From positions 1 through 10,180 of the forward strand of contig QHUV01000030.1 of the NCBI GenBank assembly GCA_003222065.1: a stretch of DNA of 10,180 nt, written 5' to 3'. Below, one piece after another: positions 1-7,367 of this stretch. Every line of letters begins with the position of its first letter. The first letter of the stretch is position 1. The DNA is from Gemmatimonadota bacterium (GTDB lineage: Bacteria; Gemmatimonadota; Gemmatimonadetes; Gemmatimonadales; Gemmatimonadaceae). The notes under the pieces are model-generated. The model saw only the letters and a list, made by a program, of their open reading frames with translations, was not told the DNA's origin and did no database searches. The translations under genes were made by a program, and so were the position numbers.

Positions 1-1651
1 CGGCGAAGTCTGCCGCGCGCGCGGTGAGCGCCCTGTACGTCAGCGACGGGTTGACGCATGACGCCGAGGTCATGCACGAGCCATCGGTGACGAAGACGTT
101 AGGCGCATCCCAAACCTGGTTGTGCGCGTTCAGCACCGACGTCTTCGGGTCGCGCCCCATCCGCGCGGTACCCATCTCGTGAATGCCCATCCCCGGGAAA
201 TACCCGCTGTCGTACGTGCGCACCTTCTTGACGCCAGCCTGCTCGAGCGTCTCTGCCATATCGTTCATCATGTCGACGCGCATCCGGCGCTCATTCTCGC
301 CAGTTGCGCAGTCGATCTTGAGAACCGGGAGCCCCCATTTGTCCTTCTTCGTCTCGTCAATCCCGACCTTGTTCTCGTGGTTGGGGAGCATCTCGCCAAA
401 TGCGGTCGCGCCGATTGACCACGGGCCTGGCTCTGCGGCGGCATCCTTGAACGCGCCGCCGATGCCCAACTCCGCCACGGCGCGCGACCAGCTGTCGCGG
501 CTCGCGCTCCCCTGATAACCGAAGCCGCGCAGGTAGTTGCGCTTCTCGCCAAAGAGATTCCGGTAGCGCGGGATGTAGAAGCCCGTGGGCCGACGCCCGT
601 AGTCGTACTTGTCCTCCATCCCCTCGATGTTGCCTGAGGCGCCCAGCCTGAAGTGGTGGTCCATGAGATTGTGTCCGAGCTCGCCGGAGCTGCTACCAAG
701 CCCCCCAGGCCAAATGTCGGTGGCCGATCGCATGAGCAGCCACGCCGAGTTGAGCGTCGACGCGCAGAGGAAGATGACCTTCGATGTGTAGTCGGTGGCC
801 TGGTTGCTGACGGCGTCGAGCACGCGCACGCCCGTGGCGCGTTTGCGATTTCGGTCGTAAAGCACCTCGGTCGCGATCGCGAAGGGCTTGAGGGTCAGTC
901 GCCCGGTCTTCATCGCCGCCGGCAGCGTCGAGGACTGGGTGCTGAAGTACGCGCCGTAGGGGCAGCCGAGCCAGCAGGCGTTGCGATACTGGCAGGCGGA
1001 GCGACCGGGGAGCGCTTGCGTCGCATTAGCGGTGCGGCCAGGGATGATGCGCCGCTTGCCGTCGAAGAGTTTCGTTAGGCGCCCAGCGATCGCCTCCTCG
1101 CCGCAATTGAGGGCCATCGCGGGCTGGAACTTCCCATCGGGAAGCTGGGGCATTTTTTCGAGCGAGCCCGAGATGCCAGCGTGCGGTTCGACGTGGTCGT
1201 ACCACGGCGCGATGTCCTTGTAGCGGATCGGCCAGTCGACGGCGATGCCGTCTTTCGCGTTCGCCTCGAAGTCGAGATCGCTCCAGCGGTAGCTCTGACG
1301 CCCCCACAACAGCGAGCGGCCGCCGACGTGATAGCCGCGATACCAATCGAAGCGCTTCACCTCGGTGTAGGGCGAATCCTTGTCCGATGCCCACCAATCG
1401 AGATTCTTCTCGTTCAGCGGGTAATCGCGCTTCAGTACGGGATACGCCTCTTCCATCGTCTTCGTCCGGCCGCCGCGGTGCGGGTACTGCCACGGCGCCT
1501 TCTGCGCGTTCACATAGTCTTTGATGTGCTCGATGTTCTTACCGCGCTCGAGCAACAGGACGCTGAGGCCTTTTTCGGTGAGCTCTTTGGCAGCCCAGCC
1601 TCCGGAGATTCCGGAGCCAACGACAATCGCGTCGTACGTGGTACTCTGCAC
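1..1651 (-). CDS. GMC-family FAD-dependent oxidoreductase (C-terminus cut by window edge)
   Basis: A glucose-methanol-choline family flavoenzyme that would oxidise an alcohol or sugar hydroxyl; the substrate cannot be told from the sequence. The frame opens at GTG 1651 behind a strong GGAGGAA ribosome site (1656-1661) and stays open for 550 codons to the window edge. An N-terminal Rossmann motif is seen at residues 10-18 (VVGSGISGG; GxGxxG G12/G14/G17) with the ribose-binding acid E35 in VLLLERG. Further family signatures are VGGRSLLWG, the Cys-containing stretch NACWLGCPYGAYFS and, near the C-terminus, HEMGTARMGRDP with the catalytic base H491 and CVNPSLT with the partner N534. The family is usually about 560-570 residues, so only some 10-20 residues are missing. 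No signal peptide is visible. Relatives often pair with a gluconate 2-dehydrogenase subunit 3-like protein; none is encoded in this window, so it could only be downstream, off the edge. Confidence 0.95.
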   Translation of the reverse strand, partial: MQSTTYDAIVVGSGISGGWAAKELTEKGLSVLLLERGKNIEHIKDYVNAQKAPWQYPHRGGRTKTMEEAYPVLKRDYPLNEKNLDWWASDKDSPYTEVKRFDWYRGYHVGGRSLLWGRQSYRWSDLDFEANAKDGIAVDWPIRYKDIAPWYDHVEPHAGISGSLEKMPQLPDGKFQPAMALNCGEEAIAGRLTKLFDGKRRIIPGRTANATQALPGRSACQYRNACWLGCPYGAYFSTQSSTLPAAMKTGRLTLKPFAIATEVLYDRNRKRATGVRVLDAVSNQATDYTSKVIFLCASTLNSAWLLMRSATDIWPGGLGSSSGELGHNLMDHHFRLGASGNIEGMEDKYDYGRRPTGFYIPRYRNLFGEKRNYLRGFGYQGSASRDSWSRAVAELGIGGAFKDAAAEPGPWSIGATAFGEMLPNHENKVGIDETKKDKWGLPVLKIDCATGENERRMRVDMMNDMAETLEQAGVKKVRTYDSGYFPGMGIHEMGTARMGRDPKTSVLNAHNQVWDAPNVFVTDGSCMTSASCVNPSLTYRALTARAADFA

Positions 1652-1671
1652 CGGTTCCTCCGCGTGACGAG

Positions 1672-1691
1672 CTGCGAGCTTGCGCTCGCAG
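1672..1691. repeat. Perfect 8-bp stem, 4-nt loop hairpin
   Basis: CTGCGAGC (1672-1679) pairs perfectly with GCTCGCAG (1684-1691) around the loop TTGC. It lies 20 bp upstream of the GTG start of the GMC oxidoreductase on that gene's strand, so it would fall in the mRNA leader, just 5' of the ribosome site. No T-run follows on either strand, so it is not a normal intrinsic terminator. A role in translation control is only a possibility. Confidence 0.5.
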
Positions 1692-1737
1692 TTCCTTACG
1701 CCTGCAGCTCGCTGGCGCTCGCTGCAAGCCTATTTGG

Positions 1738-1883
1738 TGTCGCGCGCGCGGTGCGCGCGCTCCTGCTCCTCACTTCGCACCAGACCATCCATTGATGTCG
1801 CGCGCGCGGTGCGCGCGCTCCTGCTCCTCACTTCGCACCAGACTATCCACTGATGTCGCGCGCGCGGTGCGCGCGCTCCTGCT
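1738..1883. repeat. 58-bp tandem repeat, two full copies plus a 30-bp partial copy
   Basis: Full copies lie at 1738-1795 and 1796-1853 and a partial third copy at 1854-1883. The two full copies differ at only two bases (both in the last 15 bp), and the first 30 bp are identical in all three. Each copy begins with an alternating GC palindrome: GCGCGCGC, loop GGT, GCGCGCGC (1742-1760 in the first copy). The period is not a multiple of three, so the repeat is not built as a coding repeat. Both flanks are unrelated to the unit. Confidence 0.9.
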
Positions 1884-2050
1884 GGCGACAATTTGGCATC
1901 GACAAGGCGGTCTTGCCAGGCGAGCGGTACTGGCACGGCTAGTGCTCCGAGGAAATCACTCGCGGCTCTGAGGGTAGGAGTGTACGAAGGCGTCCGGACC
2001 GTCAAGGTCAGCGGCGGATCACATCTTTCTCAGCGTTCAGGAAGGCAGGC

Positions 2051-2464
2051 ATGAACCGATTCGTGTCGGTGGTGGCAGTGGCCGCGGTCGCGGCTGCACT
2101 CGCGGCGTGCGATCGAGGAGCAACGAGCCCGAAGGGAGCGATCGACGCGACGTACGATCTCAAGTCGATCAATGGCGCCGCGCTCCCTTACACGAGGACA
2201 CTGGGCACGGCCACGTTGCGCGTGACGAACGACGTCTTGCTGCTGAGGCGAGACGGTACGTATGAAGACTCGACCACGTACGCGATTCCCTCCGGGAATT
2301 CGACGCAGATCAGCACGTCGATCGAGCGAGGCAAGTACACGATTTCCAGCGGCACGATCGCGTTTAACGATCGTACGAGCGGCGGTCGCTACAGCGGCTT
2401 GATCCAGGGAACGACTCTGACTCAGTCAGTGAATGGATTGACGCCGGTCTACGAGCAGAGATAG
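2051..2464 (+). CDS. Small secreted lipoprotein of unknown function
   Basis: A 137-residue protein with a textbook lipoprotein signal: short basic start (MNR), hydrophobic Ala/Val core and lipobox L17-A-A-C20, so the mature protein should be lipid-anchored at the envelope through Cys20. The ribosome site CAGGAAGG ends about 5 bp before the ATG. The mature part (about 115 residues) is rich in Thr, Ser and Gly and reads as alternating beta strands: DATYDLKSINGAALPYT, then LRRDGTYEDSTTYAI, then GKYTISSGTIAFND. This pattern resembles lipocalin-like small beta-barrel lipoproteins common in Gemmatimonadota, but I cannot assign a named family or a ligand. No Cys remains after the lipobox Cys. The gene stands alone, convergent with glnN and separated from it by a hairpin. 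Confidence 0.85.
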   Translation: MNRFVSVVAVAAVAAALAACDRGATSPKGAIDATYDLKSINGAALPYTRTLGTATLRVTNDVLLLRRDGTYEDSTTYAIPSGNSTQISTSIERGKYTISSGTIAFNDRTSGGRYSGLIQGTTLTQSVNGLTPVYEQR

Positions 2465-2504
2465 CTCCGGTTCGCGGCAGCGAACTCCCTGCCCTGACCC
2501 AACG

Positions 2505-2541
2505 ACAACGCCCGGCCTCGTATTCGGAGGCCGGGCGTTGT
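2505..2541. terminator. Strong hairpin terminator between convergent genes
   Basis: A perfect 15-bp stem, ACAACGCCCGGCCTC (2505-2519) with its exact complement (2527-2541), closes a 7-nt loop. It sits 40 bp after the lipoprotein stop and 19 bp after the glnN stop on the other strand. On the plus strand it is followed by a modest T-rich tail (GTATTTCTCTC); on the minus strand there is no T-run. It therefore most likely ends the lipoprotein transcript, and may also stop or protect the glnN transcript. Confidence 0.8.
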
Positions 2542-2560
2542 GTATTTCTCTCGAGATCGC

Positions 2561-4807
2561 TCAGACCGGGAACAGCATCTCCCTGTACTTCGGCAGTGGC
2601 CACATCTCGTCGTCGACGCTGAGCTCGAGGGCGTCGCAACCACTGCGAACGGCCGCCATTGCGTCCGCACCCTCATGCGTGAGTAGCTCTGCCTGCTCCT
2701 CGATCTCCTCGTGCATGCCTTCGGCTTTCTCGATCACCGTACCAAGTGCGGTACGAGCGGTCTGAAGCTCCTGAATCAGCTTTCCGATCCTGTTGGCCGG
2801 CTCCAACTGCGGGATCACCGAAATACCCGCCTCCTTGGCACGCGCGGCCGAAGACGCGAGCCCACCGACGTACTCGAGCGCGGCTGGCAGAACCATCGTG
2901 TCAACGGTCTCGCGCATCGTGTGCAACTCGATGAGCATGTCCTTGATGTACCGCTCGAGACGCACGTGATAGCGCGAGTCGATCTCCTCATCACTGAAGA
3001 TGCCGAGCTTCGTGAGCAATTGGCGCGAGGACTTCGTCACGAGCTGCTTGAGAGCTTCGGGGGTGCGCCGGAGGTTCGGCAGTCCGCGCTTGTCGGCCTC
3101 CTTGACCCACTCCTCCGCGTAGTTGTTCCCCTCGAAACGAATCGCCGCCGTCTCCTTGAAGATGCGACGAACGATCTTGAGCACGGCGTCATCGACTTTC
3201 TTCGTCTTCTTGAGCTCGGCCTCGAGCTCCGCGGTGATGTCGCCGATGGATTCGGCGACAGCGGCGTTGAGGAGCACGATCGGGAACGCGATCGACTGTG
3301 ACGACCCCACGGCGCGAAACTCGAACTTGTTTCCGGTGAATGCGAATGGTGACGTGCGATTCCGGTCGGTGTTGTCGCGCTGGATCTCGGGCAGTTTGGC
3401 GACGCCGAGCTTGATCATCTCCTGATCGGCACTATTGGTCACTTTGCCTTCGGCGATCGTCTCGATGACGTGCGTGAGTTGCTCGCCCATGAATACCGAG
3501 ATGATCGCCGGCGGCGCTTCGTTGGCGCCGAGCCGGTGCTCGTTGCCCGACGTGGCGATGCCGGCGCGGAGCACCGCGGCGTACTTGTGCACACCCTTGA
3601 GGATCGCGGCAAGGAAGGCGAGGAAACGGACGTTCTGGTGCGGGGTCTGGCCAGGCTTTAGCAAGTTGTAACCATCGAGCTCCGGGCTGTCGGCAGCGAG
3701 CGACATCGACCAGTTGCAGTGCTTACCCGAACCATTGATGCCCGCAAACGGCTTCTCGTGGAGAAGGGCCTGCAGATTGTGCCGGAGCGCGACTCTCCGT
3801 AACGTCGCCATCACGAGCTGGTTGTGGTCGACGGCGACATCCGTCTCCTCGTAGCGCGGTGCCATCTCGAACTGACTCGGCGCGACCTCGTTATGCCGCG
3901 TGACGATCGGCACACCGAGCTTGTATAGCTCGTGCTCGACCTCGGCGATGCACGCCTGGATGCGCTCTGGAATGCCGGCGAAATAGTGGTCCTCGAGCTG
4001 CTGCCCGCGTGGCGGCGGCGCGCCGATGAGGGTGCGGCCCGCCATAACGAGATCGGGTCGCAATGCAAAATGACCTCGATCTATTAGGAAATACTCCTGT
4101 TCCGGACCAAGCGTGGTAAAGACGCGTTGTACACCTTTGTCACCGAGCACTTCGAGCAGCGCAATCGAGCGCTCGCTCAAGGCGTCGGAGCTGCGGAGCA
4201 GCGGAGTGAGCTCGTCGAGTGCTTCACCGTTATAGCCGATGAAGACCGACGGAATGCATAACGTTTTCACTCCCGCCCATTCAGCGATGAAGACAGGACT
4301 CGCCGGGTTCCACGCTGTGTAGCCGCGCGCTTCCCATGTGCTGCGAAGCCCGCCCGATGGAAAGCTCGAGGCGTCTGGCTCGCTCTGAATTAGCTGAGAT
4401 GCACCAAACGACTCCATCGGCTGGCCGTCGTCGAAGGAGAGGAAAGCGTCGTGCTTTTCGGCGGTGAGTCCCGTCTGCGGCTGGAACCAGTGCGTGAAAT
4501 GCGTCGCACCGCGAGAGATCGCCCAATCCCTGATTATCTGCGCGACTTTAGGCGCGATGTCGACGTCCAGCTTTTTCCCGAGGCGAATGGCGGCGAGGAG
4601 CTTGGTGTAGACCTCAGGCGGCAGCTTGTCGCGCATCTGACGCGCGCCAAGAGTGTTGATGCCGAAATACTCCGAGACACGTGCACCGGGCATTGGACCG
4701 CCGTTGTGGGAACTACCGTTCGAGCCGGCAGCACCGTTGGTTCGAGCCGTACGCGACGCAATCTCGCGATTTACTTCCTGGCGATTGTGGGTGGTCGACA
4801 CGGGCAT
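2561..4807 (-). CDS. glnN: Glutamine synthetase type III
   Basis: Catalyses ATP-dependent formation of glutamine from glutamate and ammonium in the cytoplasm. At 748 residues it has the size of the GSIII class (about 700-730) and is far longer than GSI (about 470). Signatures in order: ATHFTHWFQPQTGLTAEKHD (101-120), SEPDASSFPSGG (142-153), GPEQEYFLI (234-242, metal/glutamate-binding acids), RHNEVAPSQFEMAP (304-317), EKPFAGINGSGKHCNWSM (351-368), RLGANEAPPAIISVF (425-439) and DRNRTSPFAFTGNKFEFRAVGSS (481-503). The class-specific C-terminal helical part is complete to the stop. Residues 1-42 are low-complexity (Asn, Gly, Ser, Thr) and look non-conserved; conservation begins near ARVSEYFG (42-49). 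The start ATG is preceded by GAGAGG with about 11 bp spacing, a weak ribosome site, so a slightly different start is possible. No second glutamine synthetase, PII or Amt gene lies nearby. Confidence 0.97.
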   Translation of the reverse strand: MPVSTTHNRQEVNREIASRTARTNGAAGSNGSSHNGGPMPGARVSEYFGINTLGARQMRDKLPPEVYTKLLAAIRLGKKLDVDIAPKVAQIIRDWAISRGATHFTHWFQPQTGLTAEKHDAFLSFDDGQPMESFGASQLIQSEPDASSFPSGGLRSTWEARGYTAWNPASPVFIAEWAGVKTLCIPSVFIGYNGEALDELTPLLRSSDALSERSIALLEVLGDKGVQRVFTTLGPEQEYFLIDRGHFALRPDLVMAGRTLIGAPPPRGQQLEDHYFAGIPERIQACIAEVEHELYKLGVPIVTRHNEVAPSQFEMAPRYEETDVAVDHNQLVMATLRRVALRHNLQALLHEKPFAGINGSGKHCNWSMSLAADSPELDGYNLLKPGQTPHQNVRFLAFLAAILKGVHKYAAVLRAGIATSGNEHRLGANEAPPAIISVFMGEQLTHVIETIAEGKVTNSADQEMIKLGVAKLPEIQRDNTDRNRTSPFAFTGNKFEFRAVGSSQSIAFPIVLLNAAVAESIGDITAELEAELKKTKKVDDAVLKIVRRIFKETAAIRFEGNNYAEEWVKEADKRGLPNLRRTPEALKQLVTKSSRQLLTKLGIFSDEEIDSRYHVRLERYIKDMLIELHTMRETVDTMVLPAALEYVGGLASSAARAKEAGISVIPQLEPANRIGKLIQELQTARTALGTVIEKAEGMHEEIEEQAELLTHEGADAMAAVRSGCDALELSVDDEMWPLPKYREMLFPV

Positions 4808-4855
4808 CTGCGACGAGGCCTCTCAAATAAGTGGACGCGATTCAGCCGTGACGCA

Positions 4856-4885
4856 AATGTACGGTGATCCGTGCGGGAAATGCAA
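4856..4885 (-). promoter_or_regulatory. Candidate glnN promoter (weak match)
   Basis: On the minus strand, TTGCAT (4885-4880) and TACATT (4861-4856) are 18 bp apart and lie about 50 bp upstream of the glnN ATG. The -35 matches the sigma-70 consensus at only three of six bases and the -10 at four of six. A second TTGCAT copy lies 14 bp further upstream (4899-4894), giving a short direct repeat. I found no correctly spaced sigma-54 site. This is a suggestion from position and partial match only. Confidence 0.25.
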
Positions 4886-4918
4886 TTCTGAAGATGCAAC
4901 CCAGCCACTATTGGACTG

Positions 4919-4943
4919 AAAAACCGCCGAAATGACCACGGCG
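4919..4943 (-). terminator. Candidate intrinsic terminator after the MFS exporter
   Basis: Read on the minus strand, CGCCG (4943-4939) and CGGCG (4929-4925) form a 5-bp G+C stem with a 9-nt loop, followed after one base by a run of five Ts (4923-4919). It lies about 40 bp after the exporter stop codon and upstream of glnN, where a terminator would be expected. The stem is short, so it may be leaky and allow some readthrough into glnN. Confidence 0.4.
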
Positions 4944-4983
4944 CATGCGCAAAGTGCAAGAATTCGCTAGCGCATGAACGGCC

Positions 4984-6255
4984 TCAGGCACTCAACGGGC
5001 TTCGCTCGATCGCCTCGAGCTTCCTTAAACTCGGGATTCGGACAGCGACGATCCCGACAACCGACAGTGAAGCGACTCCTCCCAAGACAACCGACGTCAC
5101 CGTTCCGAGCAATCTCGCTGCTACTCCTGACTCGAACGCCCCGAGCTCGTTCGAGGATCCGATGAAGATGGCGTTGACCGACGAGACGCGCCCCAGGAGA
5201 TGCTCGGGCGTCAACACCTGAAGCAGCGTCGAACGGATAACGACGCTGACGTTGTCGGCCATGCCGCTGATGGCGAGTAGCGCCAGCGAAAGAGCAAAGC
5301 TTCGGGACAGACCAAACCCGATGATGCAGAGAGCGAAGATCGCCACGGACGTGAGGAGCGCTCGGCCCGCGCGACGAATTGGCCGGCGGTGAGCGAGGTA
5401 CAGGGACATAGCCATCGCACCCGCGGCCGGCGCCGCGCGGAGCACACCCAAACCCTGTGGCCCAGCCCTGAGGATCTGATCGGCGAAAACCGGCAAGAGC
5501 GCCTCGGCCCCTCCCAACAGAACTGAAAAGAGATCGAGCGTCATCGCACCCAACAACACCGGTTCGCGCAACACGAAGCGGATACCAGTGCGAAGACTCT
5601 CCATTACCGATCCTTCGGTTTGGCGAGCCCCGCGTGGTACATAGGCAATGGACGCGAAGGCGAGCAGGGCGGCGACCATCAGTGCGACGTCGACGGCATA
5701 TGCGAACGAAGGCGAAGTGAAGCCATAGAGCAGACCGCCAAGCGCCGGACCGGCTACGGCGCCCGTCTGCCAAGTCGAGCTACGCCAGGCAACAGCGTTC
5801 GGGTATAGCGCGCGGGGCACGAGCTCCGCGCCAAGCGCTTGACGCGCCGGCTGCAGGAAGCTTCGCGCGATGCCGCTGAGAAAGATCACCGCGTAGAACG
5901 GCCACACTCCTCGGTGTCCGGCGGATCGCCAGCTCCCAGCGAGACTGAGTGAGAGGAGGGCCGCCGAGCAGAGGACGAGCAGCGCGAGCGACGCGAGTGA
6001 AACTCCACGCCGGTCCTTTCGGTCGGCAACATGGCCGGCGAAGAGAGCGACGCCGATGTAGGGAAGGGCCTCGGCGAGACCAATGAGACCTAACGAGAGC
6101 GGATCACGCGTGACGTCATAGATCTGCCAGGAGACGACGACGCCCTGGATCTGCGCCGCCAGCGTCATCGTGAACGTGCTCAGGATGTACGAGCGATAGC
6201 TCGGGATGCGGAGCGAGGCGTACGGATCGTGCGGCTGGAGAGTGGCGTCGTCCAC
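4984..6255 (-). CDS. MFS transporter, MFS_3 / EntS-like exporter family
   Basis: A 12-helix major facilitator family protein of the inner membrane, probably a proton-driven exporter of a small molecule; the substrate is unknown. The start DPYASLRIPSYRSYILSTF (10-28) and SRSFLQPARQALGAELVP are typical of the 'transmembrane secretion effector' MFS_3 branch that includes the enterobactin exporter EntS. The MFS loop 2-3 motif is seen as GHVADRKDRR (74-83), and PEHLLGRVSSVNAIF (350-364) is the matching family motif in the second half. With GTG 6255 the protein is 423 residues, the usual family length. The frame is open to another GTG at 6375 (463 residues), but those 40 extra residues run through a perfect inverted repeat and have no family character. 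Neither start has a visible Shine-Dalgarno site, so the start is uncertain. No siderophore biosynthesis genes are nearby. Confidence 0.9.
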   Translation of the reverse strand: MDDATLQPHDPYASLRIPSYRSYILSTFTMTLAAQIQGVVVSWQIYDVTRDPLSLGLIGLAEALPYIGVALFAGHVADRKDRRGVSLASLALLVLCSAALLSLSLAGSWRSAGHRGVWPFYAVIFLSGIARSFLQPARQALGAELVPRALYPNAVAWRSSTWQTGAVAGPALGGLLYGFTSPSFAYAVDVALMVAALLAFASIAYVPRGARQTEGSVMESLRTGIRFVLREPVLLGAMTLDLFSVLLGGAEALLPVFADQILRAGPQGLGVLRAAPAAGAMAMSLYLAHRRPIRRAGRALLTSVAIFALCIIGFGLSRSFALSLALLAISGMADNVSVVIRSTLLQVLTPEHLLGRVSSVNAIFIGSSNELGAFESGVAARLLGTVTSVVLGGVASLSVVGIVAVRIPSLRKLEAIERSPLSA

Positions 6256-6266
6256 GAGGCGGAGAG

Positions 6267-6317
6267 CGTTTGGCGTAGAGCGCGGTGTGTAGAGCGCACC
6301 GCGCTCTACGCCAAACG
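6267..6317. repeat. Perfect 21-bp inverted repeat with 9-nt loop
   Basis: The left arm (6267-6287) and right arm (6297-6317) are exact reverse complements over 21 bp. The 9-nt loop and the first base of the right arm repeat GTAGAGCGC from the left arm (6275-6283 and 6289-6297), a direct repeat with 14-bp spacing nested in the palindrome. On the minus strand it ends 11 bp before the preferred GTG start of the exporter and lies about 105 bp after the DUF4142 stop. No T-run follows on either strand, so a normal intrinsic terminator is unlikely. Confidence 0.9.
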
Positions 6318-6421
6318 AATCTACCTGGTCCCCGACGGGGTGAGCGTCGACGGCGACGTCGACATCGCCGCGCACGCCCGCGATCTATGGTGTGCTGATC
6401 CGATTGTCTCGGAACTATCGA

Positions 6422-7117
6422 TCAGCGTCTCGCAAGGGTCGCTTGCAGCTGCTCGGCGTGGGCGACGTGCGCGGCGATGATCGGCCGTGCCGAAGCGAGG
6501 AGCTCGCGCAGCTCGCCGCTGTGTGCGCGGGGCAGGAGGACATCGTCGATCATCGACAGCATCGCGCGATGGCGATCGAGCTCCATTGCCACGTAGGCGT
6601 TGTCGAAGGCGCGACCATCGAGCGCGCGCAGCGAGTCACGCTGCAGCGTCGAGAAGTCGCGAAGATCACGTGACCCGCCGTCGTCGGAGGGACTGATTTC
6701 CAGTTCGGCGGAGAGCGCGCGCATCGTCGCGATGAGCTGCGTGTGGTCCGTGAGCATGCGGCGCGCGAAGCCTCTGACTTCCTCGCTTCCCGAATTGGCG
6801 TACGCGATTTTCGCGAAGCTGAGAACGACGTCGTTGGCCATGAGGAACCGGCCAACCGTGCGTCCGTCGCTCGTGAAAATGCTGCTGCGAGTCATCTGCT
6901 GGGACGCTGTCGACGGGGACGACGGCTCTGTCTCAAGGACCGGCTCGCGCACCGGCTTTCGCGCCGGCTCGCCGGCCTGACTGACTACGGGCTGCGTGTC
7001 GTCGACGACCTTCGCTGGAGCCTTGTCGTTCGCGTGTTGGGCGACCCAAGCGCGGGAATGAAAGTGACACGCGCCGAGAACGGACGCTGCGACCGCTGCG
7101 GTGAGGAGTCGTTTCAT
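6422..7117 (-). CDS. DUF4142 family lipoprotein
   Basis: A 231-residue envelope lipoprotein. MKRLLTAAVAASVLGAC has a lipobox L14-G-A-C17, which fixes the start at ATG 7117 although the frame is open a further 84 codons upstream; no clear Shine-Dalgarno site precedes it. Residues 33-75 are a Pro/Glu/Ser/Thr-rich spacer. Residues 88-230 form the helical ferritin-like DUF4142 domain: GRFLMANDVVLSFAKIAYA (89-107), FARRMLTDHTQLIATMRAL (117-135), LRALDGRAFDNAYVAMELDRH (163-183) and a final helix with H217 and H220 (AAHVAHAEQL). The MxxDH, FDxxY and late His positions are family hallmarks. The family is found widely in secreted or outer-membrane-facing proteins of soil bacteria; its biochemical function is not established. 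The gene lies 166 bp upstream of the exporter on the same strand, but the inverted repeat between them argues against a simple operon. Confidence 0.9.
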   Translation of the reverse strand: MKRLLTAAVAASVLGACHFHSRAWVAQHANDKAPAKVVDDTQPVVSQAGEPARKPVREPVLETEPSSPSTASQQMTRSSIFTSDGRTVGRFLMANDVVLSFAKIAYANSGSEEVRGFARRMLTDHTQLIATMRALSAELEISPSDDGGSRDLRDFSTLQRDSLRALDGRAFDNAYVAMELDRHRAMLSMIDDVLLPRAHSGELRELLASARPIIAAHVAHAEQLQATLARR

Positions 7118-7280
7118 ATACGTGGAGCCGGGTGCGTTGCGCGTGGAGCGTGCGGACTCGGCGGTACGACGATACAGCAGCGGCGCCGTCACTGCGCTCG
7201 CGAAAGCGGCGAAGCACCAGAGCAGGCGTAAGCTCTTGACGCGGCACCCCTTGTGGGTGAACAAGAACGGCGCCGCGGGG

Positions 7281-7286
7281 TATATT
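7281..7286 (+). promoter_or_regulatory. Candidate -10 element for the SWIM protein gene
   Basis: TATATT stands out in very G+C-rich surroundings, 82 bp before the ATG at 7368. No good -35 is found at 16-18 bp upstream; the nearest TTGAC (7236-7240) is too far. The 250-bp gap 7118-7367 must also hold the promoter of the divergent DUF4142 gene, for which I see no clear candidate. Confidence 0.25.
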
Positions 7287-7367
7287 TCGAGACGTTCGTG
7301 CGGCTGCAGAAGAGCCTTCGCGCGGCCGCCTTTGTGTCTAATTAGCCTGGATTGGGAGCAGTCGAAC

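Larger units (their letters stand above)
1652..2050. other. 399-bp gap between divergent genes, rich in repeats
   Basis: The gap separates the divergently read GMC oxidoreductase and small lipoprotein genes, so it should contain both promoters. I could not pick a convincing -35/-10 pair for either gene. It holds a short hairpin (1672-1691), a second weak inverted pair (TGCAGC at about 1702 with GCTGCA at about 1720) and a 58-bp tandem repeat (1738-1883). The remaining stretch, 1884-2036, has no recognisable feature. Open frames crossing the gap are short, change register with the 58-bp period and have no family resemblance, so I do not call them genes. Confidence 0.6.

Noticed and set aside
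1181..1795. A 204-codon plus-strand frame crossing the oxidoreductase start and the first tandem repeat
   Set aside because: It is antisense to conserved GMC sequence and has no start signals of its own.
1736..1795. A 20-residue mini-frame on the minus strand inside the first 58-bp repeat copy
   Set aside because: The second copy has lost the ATG, the period is not a multiple of three, and there is no ribosome site, so it is not conserved as coding.
2711..3301. A 196-codon open frame antisense to glnN
   Set aside because: It lies wholly within the well-supported glutamine synthetase gene, has no ribosome site and no family resemblance; long antisense frames are common in G+C-rich coding DNA.
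4888..4910. A possible sigma-54 promoter for glnN (TGGC then TTGC on the minus strand)
   Set aside because: The GG and GC dinucleotides are only 7 bp apart, whereas sigma-54 promoters need 10.
4967..5773. A 268-codon minus-strand frame overlapping the MFS exporter
   Set aside because: It is the shifted frame of the exporter gene, very rich in Arg, Gly and Ser, with no hydrophobic or family pattern.
7245..7265. Two overlapping small inverted pairs (CACCC/GGGTG and CTTGT/ACAAG) that look like an attenuator
   Set aside because: Stems are only 5 bp and such pairs are expected by chance; there is no leader peptide or T-run with them.
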